42,299 nucleotides of DNA from Salinispora pacifica CNR114 (GCF_000514775.1 NZ_AZWO01000041.1:1-42299); one strand, 5' to 3'; positions 1-6,956 are shown, counted from the first letter of the stretch. The notes: generated from the sequence alone by a model not told the origin. Translations and numbers: made by a program.

Positions 1-1
1 G

Positions 2-280
2 ACTGTCGCTGGACCACTGGAGCACATCAACTCCACCAGCCTTGCCGGTCTGCCCAGTGCCGTGGGCACCGCCGGTTCCGTGCTGGCAGCCAATGCCGTC
101 GGACGCATCTCCCAAACCCGTGGCCGCCACCCTGGCCTCGCCGCCGGCTATCTGGCCGGTGCCGTCGGTAGCGCGGGCGTCATCGCTGCCACCGTGGCTG
201 GCGCTCCCATCCTGCTGTCCTGGCGAGAGCAGCCCGAACCTCTGGCGCGGCAACTTCAACAAGCTGGTCAAGTGGCCTGA
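2..280 (+). pseudogene. 3' fragment of a membrane protein gene, cut by a recombination junction
   Basis: An open frame enters from the left edge and reads as an Ala/Gly/Val-rich protein with a probable membrane segment (AGYLAGAVGSAGVIAATVAG, about residues 55-74 of the visible part). From about position 229 the DNA is the same as the 3' part of an integrase gene, but this frame reads it out of register (RQLQQAGQVA) and stops at 280. The natural C-terminus therefore looks lost and replaced by out-of-frame sequence. I cannot name the family. A spread (Spd) or other transfer membrane protein of the older integrated element is possible but unproven. Confidence 0.4.
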
Positions 281-566
281 GGCGGTCGCTGCCGTGGGTG
301 TTCTGAACTGTACTTTCACGACCCTGCGGCACACCGGCAACACGCTCGCGTCGCGAGCGCCAGGCATGAGCCTGCGCGACATCATGGCGCGGATGGGTCA
401 CGACAGCCCCCGCGCCGCGCTGATCTACCAGCACGCCAACAGGGAGGCCGACCAGGGCATCGCCGACGCGATCGACCAGGCCGTCAAGGCGGCCCGGCGC
501 AAGCCGAGCAAGCGCCGGGTCAAGCGGGCTACCGAGGGCGACGGACCGGCCACCCCGGCAAGCTAG
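229..566 (+). pseudogene. Truncated tyrosine recombinase (integrase) C-terminus
   Basis: Read in frame 3, this stretch is nearly identical to the last 110 or so residues of the intact integrase at 18588-19775, including NLWRGNFNKLVKW, the LRHTGNTLASRAPG block, the MGHDSPRA box and the nucleophile region ALIYQHANRE. The N-terminal two thirds are missing and unrelated sequence is fused at about 229. Within it, one base lost near 300-306 and one C gained in gaCCCtg near 326 cancel out, so the local peptide VPGLHFHDLRH becomes VLNCTFTTLRH. The His of the HxLR box is lost. With no N-terminus and a damaged box it should be inactive. It marks the right end of an older element related to the 6.5-19.9 kb AICE. 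Confidence 0.85.
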
Positions 567-599
567 TGGCCCATTCTTGTTTCAGCAGGACCTAGAACG

Positions 600-642
600 A
601 CGGAAGCCCTGGCGGGACATCTGCCCTGACCAGGGCTTTCGT
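600..642. terminator. Bidirectional terminator-like hairpin after the integrase remnant
   Basis: The arms at 600-612 and 630-642 pair over 13 positions with one mismatch. It is the counterpart of the perfect hairpin at 19820-19862 after the intact integrase, so it belongs to the shared right end of these elements. Confidence 0.6.
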
Positions 643-645
643 GCG

Positions 646-689
646 TGGAGCGGGTGACGGGAATCGAACCCGCACTGTCAGCTTGGGAA
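646..689. repeat. Attachment-site core, copy 1 (3' end of tRNA-Gly)
   Basis: This 44-bp direct repeat equals positions 6478-6521 and 19866-19909. It is the minus-strand 3' half of tRNA-Gly(CCC) including the encoded CCA (tgg at 646-648). The sequence to its left is an integrase-gene end and that to its right is the start of the 5.8-kb cassette. It is thus the junction between an older element and the cassette. Confidence 0.9.
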
Positions 690-988
690 CAACGCGACAA
701 CCGTCCCACTTGATCTTGCACAGTTCCGGATGAGTACCGCTGAAATGCCCATACGTCTCAGCGGTATCCCAGCGCGTCCCGGACTCGGGCAGCCGATGCC
801 GGACGGTTCCCCAACAAGTTAGCCAACGCAGGCGCACCTGATGTCGGATCGTCCTACTGCGACCAACGCTTAGACGGGCGGCAATCAACCGGCCAGCAGG
901 GCGCGTGCCGCACCTATCACCCGATTCGTAGATCCGATGCTTCCGGTGTTGGATGTGGAGGGCCAGGTGACTCCTTGGGCGGCCAGCG
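690..988. other. Left end of the cassette, no gene seen
   Basis: No convincing coding region was found. The only structure noticed is a perfect 9-bp inverted repeat, TACCGCTGA at 735-743 and TCAGCGGTA at 758-766, which could be an operator or a hairpin. There is no copy of the GCTAATGGCAC arm repeat seen at the AICE ends. Confidence 0.5.
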
Positions 989-1672
989 TCAGGGGGTGTC
1001 GGCGCACCGCTGGAGGGCAGCGGCGTCGCGTACCAGCATCCGGCGGTAGCCGGTGGCGACGATGCCGGCCTTTCGCAAGTCGCGCAGGGCCTTCTGCAGC
1101 GTGATCTCAGCGGCGCCGCACATGGTCGCCAGCTCGTCCTGGGTCAGGTGGATGTCGACGACGATGCCGTCGCGGTCGCGATAGCCGTAGGCCGCAGCAA
1201 TCTCCCAGAGGACCCGGGCCAGACGGATCTTGACAGGGTGGGCGGCGAAATCGACGCGGCGGCGGTTCGCGGAGCGAAGGCGGTTCGCGACGATGCCGGC
1301 CAGTTCCATGGCCGCGTCCGGGTATCCGCGCAGGAAGGCTCGGAGTTCGCTGCGCTGGATGATCCGGATCTTCGAGGTCCGGCACGTGGTCACGGTTGCC
1401 GAGCGCGGCTCGCCGTTGAGGGCGGACATCTCGCCGATCATGTCGCCCGAAACCCGGACGTCGATGAGGGCCTGGCGGCCGTCGGTCATCGCCACGGTGA
1501 CCTTCGCAAGGGCGTCTTCCAAGAGGATCACGTGTGACTCCTGGACGCCCTCGCTCAGCAGCACCCGGGACGCCGTCGCGGTCCGCTCGACTCCCAGCCG
1601 GAGCAGCGCGCGGCGACTCGTTTCGTCGATGCGGCGCAATAGCGTGCCGGGTAGCCAGGGGGTGTCGGTCAC
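989..1672 (-). CDS. CRP/FNR-family cyclic-nucleotide-binding transcription regulator
   Basis: The protein has 227 residues from a GTG start with GGAGG 6 nt upstream. Residues about 15-130 form a cyclic-nucleotide-binding domain with a good phosphate-binding cassette, G80-E81 to R90-S91-A92-T93. Residues about 176-214 form a winged helix-turn-helix of the Crp type (LTQDELATMCGAAEITLQKAL). The conserved Arg and Glu of the pocket suggest it can still bind a cyclic nucleotide. It lies 73 nt downstream of the PycTM-like gene on the same strand, so the two probably form one transcript. In this setting its ligand may be the cyclase product, making it a feedback regulator or a second read-out. The ligand itself cannot be told from sequence. 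Confidence 0.85.
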   Translation of the reverse strand: MTDTPWLPGTLLRRIDETSRRALLRLGVERTATASRVLLSEGVQESHVILLEDALAKVTVAMTDGRQALIDVRVSGDMIGEMSALNGEPRSATVTTCRTSKIRIIQRSELRAFLRGYPDAAMELAGIVANRLRSANRRRVDFAAHPVKIRLARVLWEIAAAYGYRDRDGIVVDIHLTQDELATMCGAAEITLQKALRDLRKAGIVATGYRRMLVRDAAALQRCADTP

Positions 1673-1745
1673 GCTCCGCCTCCGCGCGGTCCAGGGTGCT
1701 GACTTTCTGAGCAGACCTGACTACAGCACGCCGTCCGCGTCCGCG

Positions 1746-2249
1746 CTACATGGCGATCGCCACGATGGTGGTAAGCGCCGTCAATATCCCGGCCGCGAAC
1801 ATGGCGACCGCCAGGGCGAGGCGGGCCCGCCGCACCAGGGAATGCTTGTCCACGGCGATACCGGCTAGGGCCGATACCAGGTCCCAGGCATCGTTGCGCT
1901 GCTCACGGACGCCGGTCGTCGCGGGTCGCGTGGCCGGGAAGGCGAAACGGTTGGCGCGGCCGGCCGGGGACAGGCGCGGCGACACCGCCGCCACCAGATG
2001 CCAGCCGCCGGCGGCCAGGGCGGCGAGCCAGACCACGGCCGCGACGGCGGTGACCGTCAGCAGGGGAGCACTGTCGCATCGGGCCAGGGTCGGTGCCTGC
2101 TGCAGGACGACGACAACCGAGCCGCCCAGCAGGCCAAGCATGATCCGTGCCTTGGCATCGGCGTGGCGGATGGTGGTCTGCAACGACGTAGCGGTGTACA
2201 GGGCGGAGTGGAGGTCGAGGTGGACGTCGGACTGATCGGCAACGGTCAT
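1746..2249 (-). CDS. Pycsar-type membrane effector (PycTM-like, DUF5706-like)
   Basis: This 167-residue protein starts with a soluble helix, LYTATSLQTTIRHADAKA (residues 17-34), which matches the recognisable 'DxKA' entry of PycTM/DUF5706 proteins. Membrane segments follow at about 36-51 and 62-88, then a loop, and a third hydrophobic segment at about 142-165. PycTM effectors of Pycsar systems sense cCMP or cUMP and damage the inner membrane. This gene is divergent from a cyclase-like gene 155 bp away, which is how Pycsar cyclase and effector genes are paired. The ATG at 2249 has only a weak AGGA upstream. The family assignment rests on by-eye similarity, so another small actinobacterial membrane family is possible. 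Confidence 0.65.
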   Translation of the reverse strand: MTVADQSDVHLDLHSALYTATSLQTTIRHADAKARIMLGLLGGSVVVVLQQAPTLARCDSAPLLTVTAVAAVVWLAALAAGGWHLVAAVSPRLSPAGRANRFAFPATRPATTGVREQRNDAWDLVSALAGIAVDKHSLVRRARLALAVAMFAAGILTALTTIVAIAM

Positions 2250-2404
2250 GCCGTTAGTGCATCCTGCGACGCCGGAGAAGAAGGCATCTTCCTATGTCGT
2301 TGGGCCGAAGATCGGGTTCCGGACAACCCATAGAAGTACGTAGTTGGCTGGTGGCCACGTCGGTAGGAAGGAGGGCGACCGCATCCGTCATCGAAGGGCC
2401 CGTC
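2250..2404. promoter_or_regulatory. Divergent promoter region between effector and cyclase genes
   Basis: This is the only intergenic space from which both arms of the cassette could be transcribed. No consensus -10/-35 pair stands out. It is a candidate target for the CRP-type regulator, but no clear CRP palindrome was recognised. Confidence 0.35.
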
Positions 2405-3127
2405 ATGCAGGATCCGCACCGCCGAGTCGTTGTCGCCGTTGACATGGAGAGCTACAGCAAGCGCAGCAACGTACTGCAACATCGCGCCCAGGTAGCGTTC
2501 AAGCAAATCATGGAAGAGGCCTGCGCCGAGGCCGGACTCGACCGCGACAGCTGGCGCGTCCAGCCGGGCGGCGACGGCGAGTTGGCCATCCTGCCGCCTC
2601 AGGTCAGCGAGCGCGCGGTCGTCGGGAGGCTCGCGCCGGTCGTCGATCGGCTGTTACGGGAACACAATCAAGGACTAGCGCCCGAGGCGAAAATCCGGCT
2701 GCGTCTCGCGGTCCACCAGGGACTCGTACATCTGGACGGCGCCAACGGCTTTCCCAGCGACGCGGTCGTGCATGTTTGCCGGTTGAACGACTCGCCGCAG
2801 CTCAAGCAGGCGCTACGGACGCACCGGGGCGCTAACGCCGCGCTGATCGTCTCAGACTCGGTGTACCACGACGTCATCGTGCACTACCAGGACCTTCGCC
2901 CGGACCAGTTCGCCAAGGTCACGGCCGAGATACCGGAGAACAACTTCGAAGCCACGGCGTGGATCCATGTGCCCGGCGAAACCACGGGCAACGGCGGTCC
3001 CCGGGCAGACGAGCCGCGCCCGGGGTCGCAGGTCCCGGTCCCCGCCGGCCAGGTCTTTCACGGCGTCACCACCCACGGGCCCACCCAGTTTGGCAACCAC
3101 AACACCATGGGGAATCCCCGTGGATGA
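2405..3127 (+). CDS. Class III nucleotide-cyclase-like protein with a C-terminal RHIM-like motif
   Basis: The start at ATG 2405 (GAAGGG upstream) gives 240 residues; an in-frame ATG at 2294 would add an unconvincing extension. The fold reads as a class III cyclase: VVVAVDMESYS (first metal Asp D13), PGGDGELAI (second metal Asp D57), RLRLAVHQGLVHL, then GFPSDAVVHVCRL with R126. Where typical cyclases have Asn in this last motif (VNxAxRL), a Val appears, so activity or substrate may differ. Residues about 190-215 are a Gly/Pro-rich linker, and the last 16 residues carry TQFGNHNTM (227-235), fitting the Q-hydrophobic-G-x-x-N-x-M core of RHIM-type amyloid motifs. The next gene overlaps by 8 nt and has the same motif at its N-terminus. 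A role in making a cyclic pyrimidine or purine nucleotide is inferred. Confidence 0.7.
   Translation: MQDPHRRVVVAVDMESYSKRSNVLQHRAQVAFKQIMEEACAEAGLDRDSWRVQPGGDGELAILPPQVSERAVVGRLAPVVDRLLREHNQGLAPEAKIRLRLAVHQGLVHLDGANGFPSDAVVHVCRLNDSPQLKQALRTHRGANAALIVSDSVYHDVIVHYQDLRPDQFAKVTAEIPENNFEATAWIHVPGETTGNGGPRADEPRPGSQVPVPAGQVFHGVTTHGPTQFGNHNTMGNPRG
3083..3109 (+). other. RHIM-like motif codons in the cyclase C-terminus
   Basis: These codons specify TQFGNHNTM (residues 227-235 of 240). The core Q-F-G-N-H-N-T-M compares with the mammalian RHIM core (V/I-Q-V/I/L-G-x-x-N-x-M). The same motif, with one difference, is at 3336-3362 in the next gene. Confidence 0.65.
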
Positions 3128-5234
3128 CGAGCAAGCGCAGGAGCCGCCCGTCGCGTCGGAGTCTCCGCCGAAGCCCGAGGTACCGAAGGAGGACGACGCC
3201 CCTATCGACCCCGACGTGCTGAGAGCCGACCCAGACGTCACCGAGGAGTTGTTCGGGGCGCGCTACACCGGCCCGACCACCGTCGGGCCCACGCAGTCAG
3301 GCATGCGCTTCACCGATACAACCCCCTTCGGGCCGACGCAGTTCGGCACGCACAACACGATGAACAACTACAACTGGGAGAAGCCGCTCGATCCGATCAT
3401 CGGCGAGCTTCCCGGCGTCGACAGTCTGCTGAAGGTCTATGCACCAGCCGACGCCGACGAGATGCTCGATTCCCTGCTGGCGGAGCGGTCGACGGTCTGC
3501 TTGCTCGGGCCCCGAAATTCGGGTCGATTCAGTACGGCTCGAGCCGCGCTCGCCCGCCGGTACGGATCCGACCACGTGCACGAGGTGGTGCTGCCCACCG
3601 GCGTACCGCCCGAGAGACTGACCGGGACGCCGGATCTGGTGGCGGTGGACAGCGGATTCGTGCTGAGGCTTGCGGAGGACGATCACCTCGCCGCAATGCG
3701 CAGGCTCGCGCCCCTGTTCCGCAGCCACAATTCGAGCCTCCTGCTGATCAAAGAAGGTCGGCTGCGGCAGTGGGACCAGCACGGTGGTGAGGTGCCGCAC
3801 AGGGCACCCGATCCGATCGCCGTCTTCAACAACCATCTCGGTACGCAGCCGCCGGCCGTGCACCTGACGGTGGAGGAGTGCCGGGGCGCGGTGGACACAG
3901 AGCTCAAAGCGACTTACGGGCCCAAAGAGTGTGTCGCCCTCGCGGCGGCGATCACCGTCAAGCAGCCGTCGAACCCGGAGGCCTTGCACGCCATCCTCCA
4001 GCGTTCCCAGCCGAAGCGCCGGGAACGCGCCTCGGACATCATGCTGCCCAAGCCGGACGGGTCTACGGGGCGGCGCCGGGCGAGCCAGCACGAACGGGCC
4101 TTCCGATTGGCGTACGCGGTCTTCCGACGCCGCCCGTTGCACTACGTTTTCGAAGCCGCTGACCTGCTCCTTCAGGAGATTGACACCGCGGCACTTCGCC
4201 CGGACTGGGGCAACATGGCACTACAACATCCGGTCCAGCAGTTGCTCGGCGCGGAACTGGAGGACGACTGGCTGGCCGCCTGCGAACCGGGCACCGAGCG
4301 CACCGGGTCGTCCCGCACCGCGTGGATTCGCGATCCCGGACTGCGCGGCGCGATCATCGATGTGGCTTGGCACGACTTCGACGGCACCCGCCGATCTCTG
4401 CTGAGATGGCTCGATCGGCTGGGTAGAGACAATGACGAGGTCATGCAGCGAGCGGCCGCAGAGGCCGCCGGCCTGCTTGCGGATCTCGACTTCGTCCGGG
4501 TGTACAAGGATCTGATCGACGACTGGGCGAAGTCGCCAAGGAGAGCGGTCCGTCAGGCCGCGGCGTGGGCCCTGACTTACTCGGCGAAGGGTGGCGACGC
4601 AGCGCCGAAGGTGCGCGCCAAGCTCCGCGAGTGGTGTTCCGGGAATTACAAGTACCAGCACGACACGGCCGCGCGGGTCTACGCGAGCGGCCTCGAGCAG
4701 ACGTTCCTGGCGTGGAGCATGTTGGACCTGTTGCGAATCGCCGAGGATCCGATGCAGGTGCCCCGCCATGCGGTTGCGGCGGCGGTGAATCAGCTCTACC
4801 GCCCCGAGCGGGCTGGCTGGATCATTGACGAGTTGGCTGGTTGGCCACTCGCCGCGCCATTCCGGGTGCATGTCGCGCGGGCTGTTGTGGCGCTGACCGC
4901 CCGGATCGAGGCGACGTCCCTCGACGGCCGGCCCGACCTGCTGCAACGGATCGTCGAAGGGCAGGTAGATCCAGAGGCACTCGGTCACCTCTGGCGCGGC
5001 GGGTTCTTCGACTCGGACTGCGCGCCGGTGTCCGCGACCACGCTCGCTTCGTGGATTCGCTACGCGGACGGCAATGACGACGTACGGATACATGTCGGCG
5101 CGCTGCTAGACGCGATCATCACGACCCCCGCGAACCGTCGGCGGGTCACCTTCTACCTAACTAGAACCCCCGAACTCGGCAACGGCATCCCGGAGTGGGT
5201 ACGACTGGAAGGACGAACGACCCGTGAGCGTTGA
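3120..5234 (+). CDS. NLR/STAND-like protein: RHIM-like N-terminus, degenerate P-loop, helical repeats
   Basis: The GTG at 3120 overlaps the cyclase stop by 8 nt and has GGGGA upstream, giving 704 residues. Residues 1-50 are acidic and disordered. Residues 51-83 hold two copies of a TTxxGPTQxG unit, the second complete as TQFGTHNTM (73-81). A nucleotide-binding-like region follows with CLLGPRNSGRFSTARAAL (about 127-144), a P-loop look-alike in which the GK[S/T] end is GRF, so the Lys that binds phosphate is missing. The rest, to residue 704, is helical with HEAT-like repeats (for example VMQRAAAEAAGLLADLDF and AVRQAAAWAL), the usual sensor position of STAND proteins. Adjacent placement and the shared motif suggest it activates the cyclase. 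The sensed trigger is unknown. Confidence 0.6.
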   Translation: MDDEQAQEPPVASESPPKPEVPKEDDAPIDPDVLRADPDVTEELFGARYTGPTTVGPTQSGMRFTDTTPFGPTQFGTHNTMNNYNWEKPLDPIIGELPGVDSLLKVYAPADADEMLDSLLAERSTVCLLGPRNSGRFSTARAALARRYGSDHVHEVVLPTGVPPERLTGTPDLVAVDSGFVLRLAEDDHLAAMRRLAPLFRSHNSSLLLIKEGRLRQWDQHGGEVPHRAPDPIAVFNNHLGTQPPAVHLTVEECRGAVDTELKATYGPKECVALAAAITVKQPSNPEALHAILQRSQPKRRERASDIMLPKPDGSTGRRRASQHERAFRLAYAVFRRRPLHYVFEAADLLLQEIDTAALRPDWGNMALQHPVQQLLGAELEDDWLAACEPGTERTGSSRTAWIRDPGLRGAIIDVAWHDFDGTRRSLLRWLDRLGRDNDEVMQRAAAEAAGLLADLDFVRVYKDLIDDWAKSPRRAVRQAAAWALTYSAKGGDAAPKVRAKLREWCSGNYKYQHDTAARVYASGLEQTFLAWSMLDLLRIAEDPMQVPRHAVAAAVNQLYRPERAGWIIDELAGWPLAAPFRVHVARAVVALTARIEATSLDGRPDLLQRIVEGQVDPEALGHLWRGGFFDSDCAPVSATTLASWIRYADGNDDVRIHVGALLDAIITTPANRRRVTFYLTRTPELGNGIPEWVRLEGRTTRER
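3336..3362 (+). other. RHIM-like motif codons in the NLR-like N-terminus
   Basis: These codons specify TQFGTHNTM (residues 73-81), identical to the cyclase motif except T77 for N. A weaker copy of the same unit, TTVGPTQSG, lies just upstream at residues 53-61. Confidence 0.65.
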
Positions 5235-6096
5235 GACCGGCCCGGTGGGGCCTTCAGTTAGTCGGTGGCTGCGCTTCAGTGCCTGGCTTGGCCGGATCTG
5301 GCGGGCGTTCATCCGCGCGTTGAGCCCGCCGGAGCCGTTGCCTCCGACACCGGTCTCACCCCCACCTCCTCCCCCGCAGGTGCGCGGACAGCGCACGTTA
5401 CAGACACCCCTGGTGGTCCCGGCGAGTGGTTACGTCTTCACCTTTCGGGTGCACGCCACCTTTCACTGGTCGGCCGAGGGCGTCTACCAGGAGCAGTTGT
5501 CGAGTCTCATGGACGCCCTTGCGCCGTACCCGATCAGACGGCTGAAGGCGCTCGCGGCGCGACATGCGCGTAACCACGCACCCCACCACGCCCGGGAAAT
5601 GGAACAGGAACTGCAGCAGGCGCTCATCGAGGGCGGCCCCTGGCCATTCGCCTTGCGGGGAATAGCGGCGACCTGCCGGCCGTACGTATGGGTGGAACTG
5701 GACGAGCAGGTCAAGGAGGCGGTCCGGCCGTACTGGGAGCAGTTGATCAGGCTGGATTGCGAGCATGATGTGCGGGTACGTCGCGCCGAGTACACCGAGC
5801 GGCTCAGCCGGCAGTGGACAGATATCCTGGCCGACCTGCTGGGCAGCCCTGCCGCCGCGGGTGCCGCTGAGATGACTGAGAAGGAGCTCGCCGAGGTGGT
5901 GGGTCGGATCGTCGCGGAGCAGCGGGCGGCCGGGGAGAAGCTCGAGGACATGATGGCGGAGAAGGCCAACAGCAGTGACATGCAAGAGCGTTCTGAGCAT
6001 TTCGAGCAGCTGCGTGAGCGGTTGGAGCGCCGCGCCGACGGAGTCGTCCAGCCAGCCTCGACCACCCCAGCCGGCGATGGAGGCGGCCCGGTGTGA
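5224..6096 (+). CDS. Cassette protein of unknown function, possibly SPFH/band-7-like and membrane-associated
   Basis: The GTG at 5224 overlaps the preceding stop by 11 nt, with GGAAGGA upstream, so the protein (290 residues) is translationally coupled to the NLR-like gene. Residues 13-35 form a Trp/Arg-rich amphipathic helix (WLRFSAWLGRIWRAFIRAL). A Pro-rich spacer (36-60) follows, then beta-strand-like YVFTFRVHATFHWS, long helices with VWVELDEQVKEAVRPYW, and a charged coiled coil to about residue 270. The strand-then-helix pattern recalls SPFH/band-7 proteins but no diagnostic motif confirms it. It may anchor or scaffold the signalling proteins at the membrane. I do not recognise a catalytic site. 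Confidence 0.5.
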   Translation: MSVETGPVGPSVSRWLRFSAWLGRIWRAFIRALSPPEPLPPTPVSPPPPPPQVRGQRTLQTPLVVPASGYVFTFRVHATFHWSAEGVYQEQLSSLMDALAPYPIRRLKALAARHARNHAPHHAREMEQELQQALIEGGPWPFALRGIAATCRPYVWVELDEQVKEAVRPYWEQLIRLDCEHDVRVRRAEYTERLSRQWTDILADLLGSPAAAGAAEMTEKELAEVVGRIVAEQRAAGEKLEDMMAEKANSSDMQERSEHFEQLRERLERRADGVVQPASTTPAGDGGGPV

Positions 6097-6268
6097 GTCA
6101 GGCTGGAAAGTCGACCCGACATGAGACGTCCGATCGGCGGGAAAGGGTCAGCACGCCGAGCGACATGTTGGGTAGTTCGTCCGGTAAGTGGCGTGAGCTC
6201 TAGCTCGCCAACCAAGCCGAGGTATAAGTGGCCGGCAAGTGGAGGTGCACTGAACGACGCCACGATCA

Positions 6269-6295
6269 CACCGTCAGACTTCCGATCTGACGGTG
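6269..6295 (+). terminator. Hairpin downstream of the cassette operon
   Basis: A perfect 10-bp stem CACCGTCAGA / TCTGACGGTG has a 7-nt loop and lies about 170 nt after the last cassette gene. No T-run follows, as is common for high-GC actinobacterial terminators. Confidence 0.55.
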
Positions 6296-6477
6296 GCACC
6301 CTTGGACTTCCGTCCGACCGCTTTGTCCGAATACCACACGGGTTGTGCGCCGCCGCTGGCCGGAATCTCGCAGCGGAACGAACAGCAATCGCGACTCATT
6401 CCTCAACAAGCGATCATCGCATATCGGTGGACACCGATTGTTCGGCCCGCAGAATCGAGTCCTGAGCAGGTAAACGT

Positions 6478-6521
6478 TGGAGCGGGTGACGGGAATCGAA
6501 CCCGCACTGTCAGCTTGGGAA
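6478..6521. repeat. Attachment-site core, copy 2 (attL of the AICE)
   Basis: It is identical over 44 bp to copies 1 and 3. The cassette ends at its left and the AICE begins at its right. Unlike copies 1 and 3, the sequence to its left has no integrase end or terminator hairpin. Confidence 0.9.
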
Positions 6522-6603
6522 CCATACAAGGACCCCTGATCACCGCTATCCGGCCGAGCTGAACCCTGCGGTGAGTGGCCTGGAGTGACCCCAGCCGGCC
6601 TGA

Positions 6604-6625
6604 GCTAATGGCACGCTAATGGCAC
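6604..6625. repeat. Left arm-type integrase site repeats
   Basis: Two head-to-tail copies of GCTAATGGCAC lie 82 bp inside the left core. The same tandem pair is at 19771-19792, 73 bp inside the right core, in the same orientation. After circularisation the two pairs flank the core, as arm-type binding sites of tyrosine integrases do. Confidence 0.65.
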
Positions 6626-6956
6626 GACTTGGAATCCACACAGTCCGAACTGAAACAGAGGGTGTGTGTCGAGCCGCCCCGCTCGCCCCGGTCGTGGGGG
6701 ACACCTATCGCAGGTACTGTCCCCCATGTTTTCGCTGGTCAAGGCGGGTTGGGGGACACCAGGGACAGGAGGGACACCGGGGACTCGGGTGCCGGTGTCG
6801 GTGCTAGGTCGACCCCTCGTGGCGGAGACGTCTGCGCTGGTCACAGCACCGCATCCCGCAAGTGAGACACAGCCCCTGAAGCGCCACCATCAGAAACCAG
6901 TGCGACGGAGCACGCCACCGCCGGAGCCTAACCGGGCGCAACCGGAGCGTTTCAGG
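6626..6956. other. Noncoding left end of the AICE
   Basis: No gene was found. The stretch holds CTGAAACAG at 6650-6658, an inverted copy of part of the replication gene's 3' end (6713-6801), and otherwise featureless sequence up to the glycosyltransferase stop. Confidence 0.6.
6713..6801 (-). repeat. Inverted copy of the 3' end of the replication ATPase gene
   Basis: The reverse complement matches 17965-18056 over almost its whole length, including repeated GGTGTCCC units. On the minus strand it still spells VPGVPPVPGVPQPALTSEN, against VPGVPPVPGVPQPTLTSEN in the gene. It is either a duplicated gene fragment or a second copy of a replication-origin-like iteron cluster. Confidence 0.75.

Larger units (their letters stand above)
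646..6521. mobile_element. Integrase-less cassette bracketed by att repeats (CIME-like)
   Basis: The segment between att copies 1 and 2 has no integrase, excisionase, replication or transfer gene. It carries five genes: a CRP-type regulator, a PycTM-like effector, a cyclase-like protein, an NLR-like protein and a possible SPFH-like protein. Such att-flanked units without their own recombinase are known as cis-mobilizable elements, moved by the integrase of a neighbouring ICE. Here the adjacent AICE has an intact integrase using the same 44-bp core. That it moves is inference; the flanking repeats are seen directly. Confidence 0.7.

Noticed and set aside
42..228. Reading frame 3 segment joined to the integrase remnant as one protein
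   Set aside because: The Pro/Trp/Cys-rich translation is the wrong frame of a membrane-protein gene; only the part after about 229 is integrase.
592..888. Minus-strand ORF of 98 codons over att copy 1
   Set aside because: It covers the terminator hairpin and tRNA fragment, and has no ribosome site or recognisable protein character.
6121..6465. Plus-strand ORF of 114 codons after the cassette operon
   Set aside because: It runs through the terminator hairpin and has no ribosome site or domain-like sequence.
6480..6562. ORF ending GDGNRTRTVSLG and similar
   Set aside because: It is a translation of the att core (tRNA antisense), a common false gene.
6605..6844. Minus-strand ORF with VPGVPPVPGVPQPALTSEN
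   Set aside because: It is a displaced, inverted fragment of the replication ATPase gene 3' end, not an independent gene.
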